NCBI GenBank assembly: GCA_012519835.1 | Contig: JAAYPJ010000091.1 | Coordinates: forward strand, 1-48,065 | Direction: 5' to 3' | Source of the DNA: Clostridiales bacterium | Lineage (GTDB): Bacteria > Bacillota > Clostridia > Peptostreptococcales > Natronincolaceae | DNA length: 48,065 nt | Shown here: positions 43,087 to 48,065 of the stretch, in pieces | Layout: every line of letters begins with the position of its first letter | Numbering within the stretch: the first letter of the stretch is position 1 | The notes under the pieces: model-generated | The model's database searches: none | What the model was told of the DNA's origin: nothing | The model's input: the letters and a program-made list of their open reading frames with translations, nothing else | Program-made: the position numbers and the translations under genes

Positions 43087-43246
43087 TAAGTCTCCCCCAA
43101 TTATTTGCTACTTTAATTTTATCACTTATTGACCTGTTGTGTCGACTGATTTTTCTTGCATAATCCAACACCGGACAGACCGGCATTGTTACTATGATAC
43201 TGTCATCTCCTATTTTAACATAAAAATGCTCCCCTTCCGGTGTCAA
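43079..43246 (-). CDS. 55-residue protein directly downstream of the Moco riboswitch
   Basis: TTG start at 43246, eight bases after GGTGGATGG, which is the 3' end of the riboswitch. The frame runs without interruption to a TAA that overlaps the S-component gene by eight bases. The peptide begins MTPEGEHFYVKIGDDSIIVT and ends with a basic part containing RKISRHNRSISDKIK. It is soluble-looking, with one cysteine (MPVCPVLDY). I do not recognise it. Its SD position suggests that ligand binding to the RNA controls its translation directly. Confidence 0.6.
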   Translation of the reverse strand: MTPEGEHFYVKIGDDSIIVTMPVCPVLDYARKISRHNRSISDKIKVANNWGRLNV

Positions 43247-43254
43247 TTTTTATA

Positions 43255-43404
43255 CCATCCACCGTAAGGAGAGCATGTTAATTCATGAAAAACCACTTAA
43301 AATTTCTCCTTTCCGCAATGGGAGGCATAATCGTTTCCAATTACACCCTATCGGCCTGAAAACCATGTCATTAAATTATTTAGGTTAACAGGCTCGGAGC
43401 TAAA
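43255..43404 (-). ncRNA. Molybdenum cofactor (Moco) riboswitch
   Basis: The minus strand carries the conserved Moco-motif blocks as I know them from E. coli moaA: GCTCCGAGCC, then AGGCCGATAGGG, then GCCTCCCATTGCGGAAAGGA, then ACGGTGGATGG. Pairings are consistent: GCCTG with CAGGC extended by AACC/GGTT, TGTAAT with ATTATG, and AAGGAGA with TCTCCTT closing a branch that holds a CATG/CATG hairpin. The last block is also the ribosome-binding site of the next gene. It stands 84 bp after the RnfD paralogue and heads the ECF-mobB operon. Confidence 0.9.
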
Positions 43405-43444
43405 CTTTTTATATTTTTGTCATAATTTTATGTTTTTTTACTTC

Positions 43445-43472
43445 ACTATAAGTGAGATATCATTTGTTGCAA
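43445..43472 (-). promoter_or_regulatory. Candidate promoter of the Moco-riboswitch operon
   Basis: TTGCAA, a 16-base spacer and TATAGT on the minus strand, ending about 40 bp before the riboswitch. The -10 lies in a small palindrome (TCACT/AGTGA). No clear terminator for the upstream formate dehydrogenase operon is seen, so read-through is possible too. Confidence 0.5.
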
Positions 43473-43487
43473 AACTCGATCTTTTTA

Positions 43488-44480
43488 TTAACTTTTGGCT
43501 GTTGCACGTTCCCGACCGGGTGCTACCGCTCCCCTAAGTCTAGGATCAACATAGGAAATCCGCTTTGTAACTCGATCGATTAGGGGTACAAAGGCATTCA
43601 TAATAAGTATGGAAAAAGCTACCCCCTCAGTAGGAGCGAGTCCTACACGGAAAATAATAATTAAAACTCCGATAGCAACACCAAAAATCAATCTACCCTT
43701 ACTGGTAATAGGGCAAGTGACCCAATCAGTAGCCATAAAGAAGGCACCTAAGAACATTCCTCCGGTAAAGAGATGATACAATGGATTCTGACCAGTTACA
43801 AGTGCTAATACAGCCACTGTAGCTAGAATAGAAACCGGAATATGCCATTTAATATGACCACGATAGAACAAGTATGCAGCCCCCAACAGAAGTGCAAGGG
43901 GTGAAACTTCCGACATAGCGCCACCAGGGTAAGCAACAAAAAGCTTTATTATGCTCGGCATTTCCATACCTTGCTTCAACATGGCTAACGGAGTAGCCCT
44001 GGTCACAACATCTACCGCACCGAAATTAGCAGGCACAAGCAGAAAGTTGGTTCCTATCAGCATGATAATCGGAGCCAAAACAATAACAGCTACCCTTCCG
44101 AACAAAGCCGGGTTAAAACGATTCCAACCTAACCCGCCCATTGATTCCTTAGCGATTCCTACAGCTATAAAAGTAGCTAATGCTCCCATCCACCATTTAG
44201 CAGTAGCGGGAAAACATAAGGCCACCAGAAGCCCCGTTAGGAGGGCGCTGTAGTCACCAAGGCTCGATTCCTTCTTCATAACCTTACGGAAAACCAACTC
44301 GGTAATAGCCGCCGTAACCATACAGACTGCTATCATAAACACGGCATAAAACTTGAAAAAGTAAACTGCCACCAAACTGACGGGAATAAGAGCAATTATT
44401 ACATCCCGCATTGCCTGGTTTACTGTTAAATCATCTTTTAAATGTGGTGCCGGCGTAAAAACTAGTTTTTGATTATCCAC
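43488..44480 (-). CDS. RnfD-like membrane flavoprotein (second copy, formate dehydrogenase cluster)
   Basis: 330 residues, about ten hydrophobic helices, clearly homologous to the RnfD at 25130-26071. Shared blocks are GGLGWNRFNPALFGRVAVI, YMATD-like FFMATDWVTCPITSKGRLIF and TEGVAFSILIMNAFVPLIDR. The flavin site reads VDVVTRATPLAM with the threonine near residue 160, so covalent FMN is plausible. A basic C-terminal tail (VAPGRERATAKS) is longer than in RnfD. GTG start, nine bases after GGAGG. Unlike a normal rnf operon no rnfG, E, A or B follows; the next gene is the riboswitch operon. Confidence 0.9.
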   Translation of the reverse strand: MDNQKLVFTPAPHLKDDLTVNQAMRDVIIALIPVSLVAVYFFKFYAVFMIAVCMVTAAITELVFRKVMKKESSLGDYSALLTGLLVALCFPATAKWWMGALATFIAVGIAKESMGGLGWNRFNPALFGRVAVIVLAPIIMLIGTNFLLVPANFGAVDVVTRATPLAMLKQGMEMPSIIKLFVAYPGGAMSEVSPLALLLGAAYLFYRGHIKWHIPVSILATVAVLALVTGQNPLYHLFTGGMFLGAFFMATDWVTCPITSKGRLIFGVAIGVLIIIFRVGLAPTEGVAFSILIMNAFVPLIDRVTKRISYVDPRLRGAVAPGRERATAKS

Positions 44481-44502
44481 TAGGTATCTCCTCCTTTTCT
44501 AT

Positions 44503-45831
44503 CTATTTTCCTGCTGCCGCACGTTGCATCTTTCTGATAGTAGGTTTTACCATACGAATCAAATGCACGATGGGACGCTGGGCAGGACAAATATACGAGC
44601 AAATACCACATTCCATGCAATCCATAACATCCCATTCCATCAATTCGTCATACATTTCCGCTTCGGCATATATGCTCAGTTGATTGGGATATAATAGCAT
44701 AGGACAGTGGTCAACGCACTTACCACAACGTACACAGCTAGAATATGCAACTTCTTCCCGTACCATATCAGGCGGCAATACAAGAATGCCGGTGGTGCCT
44801 TTTACAACACCTGATTCCAGATCTGATACAGCCATACCGGTCATAGGTCCACCCAATACTACTTTATAACCATCCAAGTCATCCACACCGCATTCCTTGA
44901 GTACATGACCTATCTTGGTACCAATCTTTATTATATAATTACCACATCTGGGCACTGTAGGGCCGCTGACGGTAACTACCCTCTCCATGGAAGGTTTTCC
45001 ATGTACAACAGCATCATAACAGGCAATAGTGGTACCTACATTACGAACAAGGCAACCTACATCAGCTGAACGAACACCACGTATTGAATATTTGCCTGTG
45101 GTAGCTTCAATAAGCTGGTCCTTATTTCCCTGAGGATATTTTACGGCAAGAGGAACCACTTCGATTCCGTCATAACCCCTGGCCTTTTCGGCAACAGCCG
45201 CAATAGCATCAGGTTTGTTTTCCTCTATACCTATACGACATTTCTTTGATTCAATAGTACGCATAAGAATCCTGGCACCTTCTACCAACTCATATGGTCG
45301 CTCCAACATCTGGCGGTGGTCACATGTTAGAAACGGTTCACATTCGGCACCATTGAGAACAAGGTATTCAACAGGTTTTTTTACACTGATATTAGCATGA
45401 GTAGGAAATGCAGCTCCCCCCATACCTACAATACCGGCATCCCGAATTGCTTCCCTTAATTCTTCAATCGTCATTTTATCGGGATCGCGTTTTTCCTTGG
45501 ATACAAATTCTTGAGGTCCGCCATCGTTCTTAATTACTATGCTCATTATCTCGCCACCCGTGTAGGCAGGACGAGGTTCTATGGCCGTTACTGTTCCGGA
45601 GATACTGGCATGTACCGGGGCTGAAATAAATTCATCTACCTCCCCAATCTTTTGCCCTACCTCTACCTTATCCCCGACTTTAACAAGAGGCTCGTTGGGT
45701 GCACCTAAATGTTGTGATAAAGGTATTATTACCTCCTCCGGAGCATCCATCCTGGTAATAGGTTTATCTTCTGTAAAGCTTTTATAGTGGGGTACATGGG
45801 CCCCACCGTCTTTAAAGGTCTTAACTTCCAC
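44503..45831 (-). CDS. RnfC-like Fe-S flavoprotein (second copy, formate dehydrogenase cluster)
   Basis: 442 residues, colinear with RnfC at 26091-27419. It has the N-terminal barrel (VGDKVEVGQKIGEVDEFISA), the nucleotide/FMN loop GMGGAAFPTHANI near residue 136, GAECEPFLTCDHRQMLE, KYPQGNKDQLI, and two 4Fe-4S motifs CVRCGKCVDHCP (near 364) and CMECGICSYICP (near 406). The N-terminus KTFKDGGAHVPHYK differs from the usual FxGGIHPP. GTG start five bases after GGGGGTG. It lies 44 bp after the iron-sulfur subunit gene and 22 bp before the RnfD-like gene, so it probably links formate dehydrogenase to NAD or to a membrane flavin (inference). Confidence 0.92.
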   Translation of the reverse strand: MEVKTFKDGGAHVPHYKSFTEDKPITRMDAPEEVIIPLSQHLGAPNEPLVKVGDKVEVGQKIGEVDEFISAPVHASISGTVTAIEPRPAYTGGEIMSIVIKNDGGPQEFVSKEKRDPDKMTIEELREAIRDAGIVGMGGAAFPTHANISVKKPVEYLVLNGAECEPFLTCDHRQMLERPYELVEGARILMRTIESKKCRIGIEENKPDAIAAVAEKARGYDGIEVVPLAVKYPQGNKDQLIEATTGKYSIRGVRSADVGCLVRNVGTTIACYDAVVHGKPSMERVVTVSGPTVPRCGNYIIKIGTKIGHVLKECGVDDLDGYKVVLGGPMTGMAVSDLESGVVKGTTGILVLPPDMVREEVAYSSCVRCGKCVDHCPMLLYPNQLSIYAEAEMYDELMEWDVMDCMECGICSYICPAQRPIVHLIRMVKPTIRKMQRAAAGK

Positions 45832-45875
45832 TTCCTCACCCCCAAATTAACAATATATAATCCGCAAAATTAAGA

Positions 45876-46661
45876 TTACTTACCTTTAGCCGCTGTGGTA
45901 GCATCCTGAATTCCTTTGGACTCGGAACGGTTGCCCCATAATCCGAGAGCTACAGCTATGACTACCAGCACCCTAAGAGGCTTGAAAATAATACTCCAAA
46001 CCCTTGCCTTGACAGGAACATAAGGATCTGCAGGTAGGCCATAATATTCCGGATCATTTTGTAGAACAAACATGGTACCGGTTCCCGATACCTCCTCGAG
46101 GCCATATACTCTGGCCTTACTCTTACCTTTAGCTTTCAACTCGGCTACCTTTTTGGTGGCCTTGTTAACCAGCGCAGTCCGATCACCATATTCAATAGCG
46201 CCGGTGGGACAAGCTTTGGCACAAGCAGGTATAAAGTCGTTAGCAGTACGGTCAATGCACATGGTGCACTTTACGGGATGGTTAGACTGTCGATCAAAGC
46301 TCATCGCTTGGAAAGGACAGTTGGCAACACAGTAGTTACAACCAATGCATTTGTCGTTATTGATTGCAACAGATCCTGTTTCCGTACGATAAATTGCTCC
46401 CACGGGGCAAACAATCATACAGGCCGCATCGGTACAATGCATACATCTGTTGTTTCCAAAGTACCAGTCTAACTTGCCGTTTTCCTCTGCTTCTTTAAAG
46501 GTAATGCGCATCCAGGTGTCAGGTGATAATTGAGGTGGATTTTCGTAATTACCGTTGAAGGTGGTTTCTTCCGCTGGTAGCTGGTTCCATTGTTTACAAG
46601 CTGCTTGACAGGCGCGGCAGCCAATACATTTACTAGTATCTATAAGGATAGCTTTCTTCAT
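45876..46661 (-). CDS. Formate dehydrogenase iron-sulfur subunit (FdnH/HybA-like)
   Basis: Electron-transfer subunit with four 4Fe-4S clusters: CIGCRACQAACKQWN near residue 12, CMHCTDAACMIVCPVGA near 73, CIGCNYCVANCP near 106, and CTMCIDR with CAKACPTGAIEYG near 132-155. A C-terminal hydrophobic helix (about residues 225-243, SIIFKPLRVLVVIAVALGLW) can anchor it in the membrane, as in FdnH, where that helix normally meets the cytochrome b subunit FdnI. No fdnI follows here; RnfC- and RnfD-like genes do. The ATG follows GGGGGTG, four bases after the catalytic subunit stop. Confidence 0.92.
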   Translation of the reverse strand: MKKAILIDTSKCIGCRACQAACKQWNQLPAEETTFNGNYENPPQLSPDTWMRITFKEAEENGKLDWYFGNNRCMHCTDAACMIVCPVGAIYRTETGSVAINNDKCIGCNYCVANCPFQAMSFDRQSNHPVKCTMCIDRTANDFIPACAKACPTGAIEYGDRTALVNKATKKVAELKAKGKSKARVYGLEEVSGTGTMFVLQNDPEYYGLPADPYVPVKARVWSIIFKPLRVLVVIAVALGLWGNRSESKGIQDATTAAKGK

Positions 46662-46664
46662 ACC

Positions 46665-48065
46665 TTACACCCCCTTCTTCCTGATATTGCATAGAGATGC
46701 TTTAGATTCAGGAATATTAGTATTAGCGCATCCTATCGAAGGACATAGGTCATTTGTTATATGACCCGTAGACATTCCAGCGAAGCCCCAATGGAAGGGC
46801 ATTCCTACCATATGTCTTTTCTGTCCGTGTATCTCCATAGGTTTCAAACGTTTAGTAACACAAGCCTTAGCATCGACGTGGCCTTGCTTGCCATCTTTGA
46901 GGAGACGCTTACTTTCAACTTCAACAAAATCTCCATTTTTGATACCTAATTTATCAGCCAATTCTTCGTCAATCTCTATAAAGAGTTCAGGCATTAACTC
47001 GTTCAACCAAGGCATATTACGAGTCATAATACCGGATTGATAATGTTCCGTAACTCTATAGGTGCTCAAAATATAAGGATACCTTGCCCGTTCTTCGTCT
47101 GTTTCTACTACGTGATCCTTATAGAAACGTTGGGTTATCGGGTTAAAGGTTGCTTTAGGATAAAATAGGTTTGGCACCAAGCTTTCCGCCGGTTCATAAT
47201 GCACAGGCACCGGAGCATCGTTTACCCCAGCAACAGCAAAGAGTCGAGCACGGCCTTCCGGTAACATTATATATGGGAAATCTTGCACATATTCGTATGT
47301 CCAGCCTCCCGGCCAGTCATTGATGTCATACTGTTTTATCAACTTGCCTTCATCATCCCACCAAAACATTTGCAGTTCAGGATTCCAAGGATTTCCGTCT
47401 CTATCAGCCGCACAGCGATTGTAAACAATACGACGGTTAAGCGGCCAAGCAAATGACCATCCAAGATGAGATCCGATACCCTCTTTTTCCCTTATACGGC
47501 TTTGGCAAGCGGGATTCTTCAGGTTATTATAATAGCCACTGTATAGCCAGTCGCCACAAGCGGTAGATCCGTCATCCTTTAAGCCGACAAAGTTGGTGAC
47601 AAAGGATCCGTCGGCAACATTATATCCGTTCAGTGCCTTACATACCTTAACTATGTCAACCGTACTTTCATCGTCATCCATACCATAATCCCAAAGCATT
47701 TCCGTAATAGGACCCGGTAGAGCTCCGGAATTATCAGCATAAGCTTCCTTTAGCTTCCTGAGTAGATCGTATGCAATCTGCAGATCCGACTTGGCTTCTC
47801 CAGGCGGATCCTGTGCTTTCCACTGCCACTGAATCCAACGACCACTGTTAGCCTTAGTTCCATCACGTTCCATGGACGCTGTGGCAGGTAACATAAATAC
47901 TTCTGTCTGGATATCCTTCGGATTAGTTCCGGGTGCTTTCCAGAAAGCAGCTGTTTCATTTTCAAAAATATCCACAGCAACCAACCATTTTAGGTTAGCC
48001 TGATAACTACGCTTAGCACCGGCAGTAGGACCGGTAACAGCCGGATTATCTGCCCAACATATCAT
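46665..48065 (-). CDS. Formate dehydrogenase catalytic subunit, C-terminal part (FdnG-like molybdopterin oxidoreductase)
   Basis: C-terminal 466 residues of a large molybdopterin enzyme; the frame is open to the right edge, so the gene is cut and the Fe-S motif and Cys/Sec active site are not seen. The part present resembles FdnG/FdoG: WADNPAVTGPTAGAKR, VAVDIFENETAAFWKAPGTN, TEVFMLPATASMERDGTKAN, SGRWIQWQWKAQDPPGEAKS, and the dinucleotide-binding C-terminal domain with YRVTEHYQSGIMTRNMPWLN and the GMPFHWGF block. It should bind a bis-MGD Mo or W cofactor. Formate dehydrogenase is the best call; another related oxidoreductase cannot be excluded. Confidence 0.88.
   Translation of the reverse strand: MICWADNPAVTGPTAGAKRSYQANLKWLVAVDIFENETAAFWKAPGTNPKDIQTEVFMLPATASMERDGTKANSGRWIQWQWKAQDPPGEAKSDLQIAYDLLRKLKEAYADNSGALPGPITEMLWDYGMDDDESTVDIVKVCKALNGYNVADGSFVTNFVGLKDDGSTACGDWLYSGYYNNLKNPACQSRIREKEGIGSHLGWSFAWPLNRRIVYNRCAADRDGNPWNPELQMFWWDDEGKLIKQYDINDWPGGWTYEYVQDFPYIMLPEGRARLFAVAGVNDAPVPVHYEPAESLVPNLFYPKATFNPITQRFYKDHVVETDEERARYPYILSTYRVTEHYQSGIMTRNMPWLNELMPELFIEIDEELADKLGIKNGDFVEVESKRLLKDGKQGHVDAKACVTKRLKPMEIHGQKRHMVGMPFHWGFAGMSTGHITNDLCPSIGCANTNIPESKASLCNIRKKGV

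Noticed and set aside
43215-43246. TTGACA on the minus strand just after the riboswitch, as a -35 element
   Set aside because: No acceptable -10 lies 16-18 bases downstream, and the TTG is better explained as the start codon of the 55-residue gene.

Overview
The window looks like the chromosome of an anaerobic, spore-forming member of the Clostridia. The DNA is AT-rich, ribosome-binding sites are strong (GGGGG- or GGAGG-type), and GTG/TTG starts are frequent. Sporulation genes are present (SpoIVFA/SpoIVFB-like pair, yunB), as are a full Rnf complex and a molybdopterin formate dehydrogenase. Gene order from minC to obgE is the classical Firmicutes arrangement. I cannot name a genus. I see no tRNA, rRNA, CRISPR array, prophage or complete insertion sequence.

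Layout. 1-819: 3' part of a D-Ala-D-Ala carboxypeptidase gene on the plus strand, closed by a terminator. 895-6673: housekeeping genes on the minus strand (ridA, rsfS, a Ca2+/cation antiporter, yqeK, nadD, obgE, then the rpmA-prp-rplU ribosomal operon with its own promoter and leader). 6789-14648: rng, two radical-SAM-linked genes, spoIVFB-like, spoIVFA-like, minE, minD, minC. 14850-22289: elongasome genes mrdA, mreD, mreC, mreB, then radC, maf, a DUF4321 protein and a Gx-type membrane protein. 22533-27419: a complete rnfCDGEAB operon. 27769-36463: envelope and housekeeping genes (SPOR protein, NlpC/P60 hydrolase, CapA-like protein, nadE, split TauE/SafE exporter, yigZ, degenerate Nudix protein, hflX, yunB). 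36697-39273: a bifunctional class A PBP on the plus strand.

The accessory part is 39422-48065, all on the minus strand and read from right to left. It starts with a formate dehydrogenase (FdnG-like catalytic subunit, cut by the window edge, plus an FdnH-like iron-sulfur subunit). A second RnfC and a second RnfD follow, without any second rnfG, E, A or B. After a short gap comes a leader that I recognise as a molybdenum cofactor (Moco) riboswitch. Its 3' end carries the Shine-Dalgarno sequence of a 55-codon gene. Then come an ECF-transporter S component, a 56-residue single-span membrane protein, two ECF ATPases, EcfT and a MobB-like GTPase with an RnfB-like cysteine motif. Most of these genes overlap or nearly abut.

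My reading is that the formate dehydrogenase needs a Mo or W pterin cofactor and passes electrons to flavoproteins derived from Rnf. The neighbouring operon appears to import something under Moco control (cofactor, precursor or metal) and to process it with MobB. I do not know of a described Moco-riboswitch-controlled ECF transporter or of a described FdnGH-RnfCD complex, so both deserve a second look. Function is inferred from motifs and context; no database search was possible.
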